Assembly (NCBI GenBank): GCA_019448385.1
Contig: JAGTXO010000076.1
Coordinates: 27,501 to 91,500 of the forward strand
Direction of reading: 5' to 3'
DNA: 64,000 nucleotides
Origin: Diacronema lutheri
Taxonomy: Eukaryota > Haptophyta > Pavlovophyceae > Pavlovales > Pavlovaceae
The notes under the pieces were generated by a model. The model was not told where the DNA came from and did no database searches. It saw only the letters and a program-made list of their open reading frames with translations. Positions 10,593 through 20,900 of this stretch are shown piece after piece (the first letter of the stretch is position 1; every line of letters starts with the position of its first letter). The position numbers and the translations under genes were made by a program.

Positions 10593-11681
10593 CCTTGGGC
10601 ACCAGCCGCGTCGCCTGCCGCTGGTTGGTCGCTCATGGCCGGAGCCCAACTCTCTCCCCCTTCCATTTCCCGCCCTCCATTGGTCGCCGCTTCGCTCCCC
10701 GCTCTGCGCAGCGCGGATGTGCTGCTCGCCCTCCTCCTCCGCCATAGTGGCAGCGGTGGCGGTGGCGGCAGCGGTGGCGGCGGCTCTGCGACGGCGCGGT
10801 GGGAGAGTGAGTCGCGCGCCGAGCAGGCCACGCTCGTGCTCACGGCGTGCATCGTGTGCGCGAAGCTCGTCGCGCTGCTGCTGCTGCTGCAGCTCGGGTT
10901 GCACGTCATCCCCGATGAATCTCATGCCTACGTCCTCGGATACATGCGAGCGGCGCACCCCGCAGCCGTACCCCTCCTCCTCGGCGCTGATGACGCAACC
11001 GCCCGCGCGCACGGCGCGCATGGCGGCGGCGCCGGCGGCGGCTCAGCGCCCACGCCGCGCAGGCCGCGCGGCGGGGCGTCGGCGCTCGGCCACTCGGCGA
11101 GCGCCAGCGGCGCGCGCACGCCCGGCGCCGGCGCGGCGGCGGACGCGCGCGGCGCGGCGACGCGCGCGCGCTCTGCGCGCGCCGGCGCGGCGCCGACGGG
11201 CGCGGCGGCATTCGGCCACCTCTACCGCGGCGCGGCGCTGCTTCTCGTCGTCGGCGGCTTCGCATCGATTCGTCGCCTCGACCCGGCGGTTGCGCTCGGT
11301 GCGATGGGAGCGCATTGCGCGTGCTTTCCCGCCCGACGGCGGCTGTCGGTGTATTGGGCGCTCCTTCTCCTCTCCCTCGCCGCAGATGCGCTCTGGCTGC
11401 ACGCGGGCGCCGACTCGCCGCTCGCAACCGTCGGAGGCCTCCTCGCTGTGCCGCCAATGCTCGGGATCGGCGACATCGCGCACGCGTGGCGCGACCTGCC
11501 GCTCGCCGATCGCGGCGGCCTCGCCGAGCCGCCGCGGCTGCTGCCGTGGGCGCGCGACCTGCCGCCCGCCGAGCTCGCGGCCGTTGGCCTCGTCGTCTTC
11601 GACCTGCCGCTCAAGCTCGTCGTCGCGCTCCTCACGACGGGCGCGCTGTGGAAGGTGCGGCGCGAGACGGAGGACTCGTGA
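5838..11681 (+). CDS. Large membrane protein: PB1-like N-terminus plus five tandem 3-TM modules
   Basis: Eight exons: 5838-6875, 7070-7488, 7652-7912, 8218-9073, 9680-9862, 9966 to ~10140 (donor uncertain), 10303-10463, 10712-11681. All readable junction phases agree; about 1,350 residues. Residues ~170-250 (FHLPDGAPLELSYRDGSS, then DDDVEEMLAAF) resemble a PB1/ubiquitin-like fold. The rest repeats a module five times: hydrophobic helix 1; helix 2 ending CTDAAWL, GADIAWL, MADLAWL, GADLLWV or AADALWL; a loop; helix 3 opening with Lys (VLKGVLLAL, CAKALLLYV, CLKALLAAL, CAKLVALLL, PLKLVVALL). That predicts about 15 membrane helices. The helix-2 Asp and helix-3 Lys recall the AGTRAP family; this is inference. 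Long Gly/Ser/Ala-rich linkers separate modules 2-3 and 4-5. Function unknown. Confidence 0.75.
6969..7031. repeat. C-homopolymer tract before an acceptor
   Basis: About 60 bp of C with one or two G interruptions in intron 1 of the five-module gene (6876-7069), roughly 40 bp before the GCGCAG acceptor. It produces a long false polyproline ORF. Confidence 0.9.
7975..8150. repeat. 42-bp minisatellite, four copies, intronic
   Basis: ACCGATGGCCCTACCCTACG recurs at 7981, 8024, 8066 and 8108 (period 42-43 bp) within the intron 7913-8217 of the five-module gene. The last copy is degenerate. Confidence 0.92.
9074..9515. repeat. 65-bp minisatellite starting at a 5' splice site
   Basis: Seven copies of a 65-bp unit, each opening with GTGGCGTTGCA, at 9074, 9139, 9204, 9267, 9332, 9397 and 9462. 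The first copy is the donor of exon 8218-9073 (AAG|GTGGCG). The six others keep GAG|GTGGCG, so the array replicates the splice donor. A separate 15-bp repeat (CCCGCATTGCCCTTT) follows at about 9548-9605. Confidence 0.92.
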
Positions 11682-11932
11682 GCCCCCGGCCCTTTGTACC
11701 CACCCGACGGGCTGACGAGTCATCACTGTGCCCACACTGCTCCCCATAACTGAGTGCAGCTCGGCCCCTTTGTACCCACCCGAGGGGCTGACGAGTCATC
11801 GCTGTGCCCACACTGCTCGTGCGGTCGTGCCGTACAAGCGGTACAACGAGCACATCAATACGGCGATACAGCCGCACAGCGGCGGTGAGGGCCCTACCCT
11901 TTGGAAGTGGAAGCGGAACGCGCCCTCAGGGG
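11682..11932. repeat. Convergent gap with a two-copy ~73-bp direct repeat
   Basis: CCCTTTGTACCCACCCGA...GGGCTGACGAGTCATC...TGTGCCCACACTGCTC occurs at about 11690-11745 and again at 11763-11820 with few changes. It lies between the ends of two convergent genes, so it probably overlaps both 3' UTRs. Confidence 0.85.
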
Positions 11933-13826
11933 TCACGCGTCCGTCCTGCCTCGAGAGCGGCGACGCACACGAGAACGCGCGGGAGGGCACGCGTCGGCAC
12001 GGCCAGCAACTCCCTCCGCGCACGCGAGCTGCCCGCCGGGTGGCTCGCGTGCTGCAGCGCCTGCCGACGCGTCGCGCGCGGCGCTCGGCCGCGCATTGCC
12101 GCAGCCACCCGTCACGTCCTGTGCGCGGGCCGCCGCGCTGTCCTCGGAGGCCGCCGCGACCAGATGAGCGGCGCGCGCGCTGCCGGCGGCAAAGCGCGAC
12201 GCGCCCGACGGTGTCTCTGGCGGCGTCACGCGGCCGACGTCGACGCGCCCCGGCGCTTCGGTGCTCGAGCGCACGGAGCGTCGGCTGCCCGCGAGCGCCG
12301 GGATGACGTGGCGCACGAGCTGCGACGACGACGAGGCAAATTGGCCGAGCGCCTCGACGAGACCGCGCGGAGAGGACGTTGCTCCGCCAGTCGGCCCTGC
12401 GCGCGAGGACGCCGAGTCGCACGAGGTCTCGCGCGAGCTGCACGCGGCGCGGCTCGTCGGCGGGAAGGACGAGACGCGGTTCGGGCGGCTCGTCTCCGCG
12501 TCGGCTCGTCCGTGCGCTTGAGCGCGTGCGGCGGTGCCTGGCGTGGCGGATGCGGCGCCAATCGCGCTGCCTTGTTCGCGAGCGGCAAGGCTGCGCGCCG
12601 AGCGGCGCGAGGATAACGACGGCGAGTAGGGCGGCTCGGCGTCCGCCTTTGCAGCCGCGCCATCGCTCGCAAAGCGAATCTGCACGCGTCGCAATGAGAG
12701 CGAAGCCCCGTCGTCGGACGACGATGGTGCCGGCGAGTAGGGCGGCTCGGCGTCCACCTTGCCCGTCTCGTCGTGCCTGTGCGCGGAGGGCAGACCGCCG
12801 CCGCCAGCCGACGACGGCGTGGGCGAGTAGGGCGGCTCGGCGTCCACCTTGCACGTGAAGGCGTCAGCAGCAGATGCCGCAGCAGCGCCAGGCTCAAGCG
12901 GGTGGCGCGAGGGCAGCGCGAGGCGCACGCCGTCGCCGAGCCTGCGCGCGGAGCCTGGCCGCGTCGGCGGCTGAGCCCTGTCGTGCGCAGCGCCGGACGT
13001 GCCAACCGGACTGACCAGCGCGACAACACCCGGACTGACCAGCGCGACAACACCCGGCTGGTGCGGGGCCGGCCGCGCCGCGCGTGCGCGTTGCAGAGCG
13101 AGCGTGCCCGCCGAGCTCGCGAAGGCACGCGGCTCGGGGTTGCGCGCCGACGGGGGCCCGGACGGCACGGAGGACGAGTCGCGGGAGGTCTCACCGCCAT
13201 GCTGCTCGGTCGTTGAGGTCGTTGAGGAGCCAGCGGCACGTGCGGCGGCAGCTGCAGCGGCAAGCGCCGCGACCCGCTCAATGCGCAGAGGCGGCACACT
13301 CGGCGGCCGCGACGGCGTCGCGCTGTCCGTGGAGCTGGCCGTGCGCAGCGGCGTGTCAAAGGAGCGTGATGCCGACTGGCCTTCGCTGCCCGTGGCCTCT
13401 GACGAGCGCTGAGCAAAGCCAAAGGATTCGGCGGCGCGGTCTGTGAGACTGCGCAGCCCGCGGGGCGCACGCGCCGTGCCGGCTGCTCCAGCCGCGGCAC
13501 GCGCGCGCGATGCACCAGCGCCACCCGCGCCCACGCCGCGCAGACGCGGTGCTTTGAGCGGCGAGCCACGCGCTGTCGACTTTGGCGAGGCTGCATCGCG
13601 GCGGTAACGGCGGTAGGCTGCGCAGCACGCGAAGATGAGGCAGCAGCAGCAGAGCGCGCAGGCGGCGGCGATGGCGGCCATCATCGCTGTTGTGCCCTCA
13701 CCGCCCTGCGCGGTCGCGGCCTCGCTGCCCAGGTCGGGACCGCCGAGCAGCGGGTTGCGCTCGCCGCGCGAGCCGCCGCCCGCGGCGAGGGCGGCGCCGC
13801 TTGGCGGCGGGCTGGGCGGCGCGGGT

Positions 13827-13859
<33 letters not shown>

Positions 13860-14899
13860 GGTGGTGGCGGTGGCAGTGGCGGCAGCGACGGGTAGGGCGG
13901 CGAGCCCGGTGGTGGCGGTGGCGGCGGCGGGCTGGGCGGCGGCGGGCTGGGCGGCGGCGGAGTAGGCGGCGGTGGCGTGGGCGGAGGCGGAGGCGGCGGG
14001 TGCGGCGGCGGGCTCGACGGCGGCGGGCTCAGCGGCGGCGGGCTTGGCGGCGGACTTGGCGGCGGGCTTGGCGCTGGGCTGGGCGGCGGGCTGGGCGGCA
14101 AGCTGGGCGGTGGGCTTGGCGGTGGGCTGGGCGGCGGGCTGGGCGGCGGGCTGGGCGGCGAGCTGGGCGGCGCGTCGGGCGGCGCGGCGGGCAGCGGCGG
14201 CGGGCCCGGCGGCGGGCCCGGCGGCGCGGCGACGACGGTTGTAACGAGGAGCGGCGCAAATGCGGAGCCGAATTGGGCATAGGGCGCGACAGATGCTCCA
14301 GAGAAGGCCGCTTTGCGCTGCAGATCCAGAGTCGAGCCGTCCAACGCGTCCAACGTCTCGACGAGCAGCGCGACGCGCACCTCGCTGCCGACGGGCGGCC
14401 ACACGCCGTCCCTCGGTCGCACCGACAGCGCAAAGGCCCCGTCGCCGAGCGGCGCTGCGCGCGCGAGCCAGTTGCCCTCGAGCGACACGCCGAGCCCCTC
14501 GCCCACGTCGAACACGGCCGTAACGTTCGATGCGCCGCCACCGCCGTGCAGCGCGACCTCGGCGAACACAACGGTGCGCGCCGCGTCCGCGCGCGCGCCG
14601 CGCTCGTCGAGCAGCTCGACGCGCACATTGAGCGCGCCGCCGCTGCGCGCGCCGCCCGTCCACGGAGCGCGCACGATCGCCGCGTCCGCGACGAAGCGCG
14701 CCTTGCCCACGAGCGCGCGCAGCAGGTAGGAGGGGTCCTGCACGCTCAGCCGGCCGTCGAGGGTCGGGTCGAGCGCGTGCGCGCACGCCGAGCTCGCGTT
14801 CACCCCGTGCGCGAGCGCGAGGGTGGCGGAGCGCACGTCGAAGGACGTGAACTCGCAGTCGCCATCCACGTCGCCGATCGTCGCCGCCGCGCAGCCCAC

Positions 14900-14944
<45 letters not shown>

Positions 14945-17900
14945 GCCCTCCGCGCGCGCGCCGCTCGCGCCCGCGACGATCGGCCGGTTGCGCACGCGCG
15001 CCAGCTCGCCCGACGCGCTGCGCACGAGCAGTTCGACAATCGTGCCGCCGAGCGCGAAGGCACGCGGCGGTAATGGCGGGAGCGGAGGCGGCGGCGGCGT
15101 GCTCGCGTTGGCGCCGTGCCCGGCGCCGTCGCTCGCAGCGTCGACCACCTCGAACACGACGCTCGCGACGAGCAATGCGTCGCCAGCCGCGCCGCCCTCG
15201 CCCGCCGCGCGCGCTCCGGCCGTGTCGCCCGCGAGGCGCAGGGCAGTGGGCGGGTCGTTGATCGCGCCCGTCGCCCACGCGAAGGCGGGCGCGCAGCTCA
15301 CCGCGCGCAGCGCCGTCGCGTCGACGCTCAGCTCGATTTGAAAGTTGAGCAGCTCGTCCGGTGCGGCTGAGCCGGCCGTTGCGTTCGCACCCGCGCCGTC
15401 CGCCGAGTCGTTGCGCGCCGCGTCGGCGACGACGCCGCGTGTGTTGAGCACGATTGGCAGCTCGAGCCGCCCGTCGGGCCGCGCGACCAGCTGCAGCCCG
15501 TCCTCCGCGCCCACGTCCACGTCGCCCGCGCGTGGCGCGAGGTTGGCCGCGCCGACGAGGCTCGCGGACGCGCCGCCGTGCGCACCAACCGCCGCCGCGC
15601 GCAGCTCAACGGGCGCGGCCGAATTTGCGAGCAGGCGGACCGTCGCACTGCCGTTGCGCACGACGACGAGCAGCGCATCTGGCTCCGAGCTCGTCAGCGC
15701 GACGAGCTCGCCCAGCTGCACGTGCGGCAACCGTTGCGCGTGCGGCAGCCGCGTGCCATCACCGAGCACCACGTCGACGCGCAGCTCCGCCTCGGCGCCG
15801 CGTGGCCCGCCAAATGTGCCGGGCGCGCGCTCGAGTGGCGTTGACAGGGCGATGCCCACAATGGGCACGCGCTCGTCCAACACGTCCACCACCACCGACG
15901 CGTCGTGCCGCCCGCCCGCCCACGACGCGTTCACGCGCACGACGCCCGGCGCGAGGCCGGCGAGCACCCAGCCGCCGCCCGCGTCGCCGCCGTCTCCACC
16001 CGCGTCGCCGCCGTCTCCACCCGCGTCGCCGCCGTCTCCACCCGCGTCGCCGCCGTCTCCACCCGCGTCGCTGCCGTCAGCGCTCGCAGCGGCATCCGCG
16101 CGCAGCAGCGCAGCGACCATCGCGTCGTCGACCGCCAGCTCGGCGCGCGCGCTCACGTCGACGCGCGTGCCGTCCGTGAGAAGCGCGACGGCGACGACCG
16201 CCGCGCGCTGGTAGGCGGACGACGCGCCGATGCGGCGGAGCGCCGAGATGTTGGCCGCGTCGGAGGGCGGGAATGCGGGCCACGGCTTCGCGAGCACGGC
16301 CAGCGCGCGCACGCGCACGAGCGGCACGGCCACGACGACCGTCTCGTTGCGCCCATCGGCGAGCGCGAGGGTCGCGCTCACGCGCACGCTCTGCACGCCG
16401 TCGCACGGCTCGCCGCCAACGACCGTTACGGTGAGCCCAACGGCGACAGCGCAGCCAAGCGGCTCGATCTCGACCGTCAAACGCGCGTCGGTGCCGAGCA
16501 CGCGCTCCGACGAGCCGTCGCTCCGCTGCGCGAGCACGAGCAGCTCGAACGCGCTCGGCACCGACGCGGGCGGCTCAGACGCGCTCGCGCCCGGCGCGGC
16601 GACGCGCGGCGCGGAGGGCTGCGCGACGAGCGACGCGATGGGCGAGAGCCGCACCGCGAGCGACACGTTGGCGCGCGCCACCTCCATGCCCGACGCGTCC
16701 ACCCACACCGCGAGCACAAGCTCGCCCGCGGCGTCCGGTGCGTCCTCCGTCGCACCGACCGTCCACGCGTCCGGCTCGCCGCTATCCTCGGCGGGCGCGC
16801 GCACGCGTACGGATGGCGAGAGGGCGCTCAATCGCAGCTCCGACGCCGCCACCGCCCACGACCCGCCGTCCGCGAGCCGAGCCACCGCGACGACGCGCGC
16901 GCGCGCGAGCGCGCTCGTCAGCACCACCGCCGGCACGCTCGCGCGCGCGTTGTGCAGCGCCGCGCCGTCGCCACCATCGCCGCTGCCGCTGCCGCTGTCG
17001 TCGCCGCCGCCGCCAGGCGGCGCGGCGGTGACGGCGATGTCGACGCGCTCGACGGCGAACGCCTCGAGGCGCGCGTGCCCAGCGCCGCCCGCGCGCTGCT
17101 CGTCGGAGACGTTGAGGTGCAGCGCGATGGGCGGCGTCGCGTTCGCGGCGAAGAGCATCGCATCTCCCGCCGAGACGCCGCGCGCGCGCACGCTGCCCGT
17201 CAGCGCCGAGCGCTCGAGCGAGACGACGGAGGGCGCGTCGGACACGATCGACGCGAGGCGCGTCACGTCGAGCAACGCCGTCGTCTCGAGCCCGTCGCCG
17301 CCAAAGGGCGAGACAAGCGCGACGCGCGCGGCCTCGTACAAACCGTTGGGTGCTGCGCCGTCCGCGCCGTCGAGCGGGCGGAGCGGGCTCGCGCCGGAGA
17401 GGAGCACGAGCTGCGCGTCGAGCGGGAACCACACGCGCACGTACGCCGTCGCCACCGCCTCGCCGCTCGCAGCGTCGCGCACGGGCACCTCGCTCGACGC
17501 CGCGCCGGCCGTCGCGCGCGCGCTCGCGAGGAGCGCGCACGACGCGCCAGCGGGCGCGCCGTCGGCCGGCGCGATGGCGAGCACGCGCTCGTCTGCCGCT
17601 GTGCACGCGTACCGCCCGCGCGGCGCCGCCGCCGTCTCGCCGCCGCCGGGCGCGGGCGGGTGGGCGCTGGGGCTGAGCGCGAGGAGCTCGAGGACGCAAA
17701 CAGCGCCAACAATGTCGACACCGGTGAGCGGCGCGCTGTTTACAATCTCGGGCTCGTCGACAAAGGCGAAGGCGCCAAGCAGCGCCTCGTCCGCGACGAG
17801 CAGCCCGCCCCCATCGCCCGGCGCGCCGCCCGCCGCCGTGCGCGCGTCGCTCACTGTGCCCGCCGCGCCGTCGACGAGCGCGCCGCCAAGCGCACCGAGC

Positions 17901-20900
17901 AGCTGCCGGACGGAGAGCGCAAGCGCGCGCTCGACGTGCACGCCCCGCGGCGCATCGTCGCGCACGGCGAAGGCGAGCGCGAGCAGCGGCACCGCCTCGC
18001 CGCTCGCGCCGGCGCTCGCCACCGCCGGGTTGGCGGACATCGCGATCGCCTCGACGGAGCCCAGCCCGTCCGCGATGCGCTCGACGAGCGCGGGCGGGCT
18101 GAACGCGAGCGACGGCGTCGCGTCGACGAGGCGCAGCACTGACGCGTTGTACTCGATCGCCACGTGCCAGCCACCGAGCGCGCGCGAGCCCGTGTGCGCG
18201 ACGAGCGGCACGGCGAACGTCTCGCCGCGCCACACCGCGCGGACAGGCAGCGCCGCGAGCACGCCCGCGCGCTCGAGCGCGAGAGCGCGCGGCGCGGGCG
18301 CGAGCACGAGCTCGTCGGCGCGCGCGACCACATCCGCCGCCGCCGCGCCGTCCGCCACGCCGTGCGACGCGCGCACGCTCACCGCCGCGCGAGCGCCGCC
18401 GCCGCCGCCTCCGCCTCCGCCTCCGCCGTCGCGCGCAAACCAGCCATCAGGGACGAGCGCCTCACACTCGCCCACGCCGCTGCGCGCGTCGGGCGGCGCG
18501 CAGCTCGCGAGCATCGTGGCCGGAGCGCCGTCCGCCGGCTCGCCAAGCAGCGTCACATTGAGCGTAACGGCAATCACACCGGCCGCACCATCTGCGCCGT
18601 CGCCGTCGCCGGCCGGGCCGCCGTGCGCGCTGCGCAGCTGGTAGCTGACGCGCACGCGCGGCGCATCGACGTGCACAGTTGGCGTGCGCAGCACCGCCTC
18701 GGCGCTCGCCACGGCGCGGAACGGCCGGCGCAGCGCCGCCGCCGCGCCAAGGGGCAAATCGCCGACCGCCGCGCCGACGGTCGGCGCCGCGCCCATCGCG
18801 CGCGCGCCCGTGTCGCCGATCAGCGCGAACGACGCGCTCGCGTTGCCGGCCGCGCTCGACGCACTGCCCGCCAGCGCAAACGCGCGCGAGTCGAGCGGCG
18901 CGGCGAACAGCTCGAGCGCAGACTCTGGAGACGCGCTTGGCAGCCATGGCGGCTGCAATGGCGGTTGCAATGGCGGCTGCAAGGGCGGTTGCAATGGCGG
19001 CTGCAAGGGCGCCGCGCGCGGCGGCGGCGGGCTCGGCGGCGGTGGGCTGGGCGGCGGCGGAGCGGGCGGCGACGGGCCAGGCGGAGCGCTCGGCGGTGCA
19101 GCGCTCGGCGGCGAGCTCGGCGGCGGGCTCGGCGGCGGGCTCGGCGGCGTCGGGCTCGGCGGCGGGCTCGGCGGCGGCGGGCTCGGTGGCGGGCTCGGCG
19201 GCGGGCTGGGCGGCGGCGGGCTTGGCGGCGGGCTCGGCGGCGGCGTTCTGGGCGGCGGCGGGCTCAGCGGCGGACTCGGCGACGGGCTCGGCGGCGGGCT
19301 CGGCGACGGCGGCGGACTGCGCGGCGGGCTCGGCGGCGGCAAGCTCAGCGGCGGGCTCGGCGGCGGCGAGCTCGGCGGCGTGCTCGGCGGCGGCGGGCTC
19401 GGCGGCGGGCTGGGCGGCGGGCTGGGCGGCGGCGGGCTCGGCGGCGGGCTCGGCGGTGAGCTCGGCGGCGGCGGGCTGAGCGGAGGGCTCGGCGGCGGTG
19501 GGCTCGGCGGCGGGCTCGGCGGCGAGCTCGGCGGCGGCGGGCTGGGCGGCGTGCTTGGCGGCGGCGGGCTTGGCGGCGGGCTCGGCGGCGACGGGCTCGG
19601 CGGCGGGCGCGGCGGCGGGCTCGGCGGCGGCGGGCTGAGCGGCGGGCTCGGCGGCGGTGGGCTCGGCGGCAAGCTCGGTGGCGGGCTCGGCGGCGGCGGG
19701 CTCGGCGGCGGGCTCGGCGGCGGCGGGCTGGGCGGTGGACGGGGCGGCGGGCTCGGCGGCGGCGGGCTCGGCGGTGGGCTCGGCGGCGGTGGGCTCGGCG
19801 GCGGGCTCGGCGGCGGTCGCAGCGGTGGCGGCGGGCTTGTCAGGATGACCACCTGGCAGACCGCGAGCAGTGCGGGCGGGACAGGCCCAGTGAAGATGTT
19901 GGTCACGCCACCGACAGACGCCTCAGTCAGCACACACTCACTGTACGCAGGCGACGCGAGCTGCGCGGACAGTGGGCCGTCGAGGCGGTTGGCCTCAAGC
20001 CGCCTGCGCGCGCCGTGCGCAGCGCGCGCGCGGGCGCGTGCGGTGAGCGCGCGCGCGCGCACGCCGGCGCGAGGGCGAAAGCCGCCGCGCGCGCTCGCGC
20101 AGGCGGCGGCCGTGCGTGCGCGCACAGCGCCGTGAGGGAGCCGAGGGCGCCGAGCTCGGTGGGCACGTGCCCAATGAGCGCGTTGGAGTGCAGCTCGCTG
20201 CGCGCCACGCGCGCGCGCGTGCGAAGCGAGGCGGTGCGCCACACGGCGGCGCGGACGCGCGCGTCAGGCGCGCGCGGCGGAGCGGGCGCAACGGCCTGCG
20301 GCGCGGCGCGCGGCGCGCGCGCTCACAGGCGGCGGAGCGCCGCGGCGTTGCCGAGCTCGGTGGGCAGCGCGCCCGTGTGCGCCGTGTGGTGCTGCTGCAG
20401 CTCGGTGAGCGCGCCGAGCGCGCCCAGCTCGGTGGGCAAGCGGCCGCTCATCGCCGTGTTGGACGCGACCCACCGCGTGAGCGCCGTGGCGCCCAGCTCG
20501 GTCGGGATCGGCCCGCGCAGCCCGGCAGAATCGGCGGAGAAGTGGGCGAGCGCGCGCATCCGGCCCCATTCGGACGGGAGCGTGCCCGACATCGTCGGGT
20601 TCGAGTGGATCACCACCTCGACCATGCGCGTCGCCGCGCCGAGCTCGGACGGCAGCTGGCCGCTCAGCCGGTTCTGCGCAAAGTTGACGCGCTCGAGCGA
20701 CGTGAGCGCGCCCGCCTCGGTGGGCACACTGCCCGTCAGGCTGTTCTGCGCCAAGAGCAGCTCGCGCAGCGTGCCCACGCGCGTGAGCGCGCGCGGCATC
20801 ACCGGCCCGTGCAGGCGGTTGCGCGTCATGTCGAGCTTGGTGAGCGACGTGGACGCCCCCCATGCTGTCGGCAGCTCGCCCGACAGCGCGTTCGCGCGCA

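Noticed and set aside
11933-20242. A 2,769-residue protein starting inside the LRR region
   Set aside because: The frame's first ~80 codons are antisense-like intron sequence. The true reading enters this frame at 20,003 through a splice acceptor from the LRR exons.
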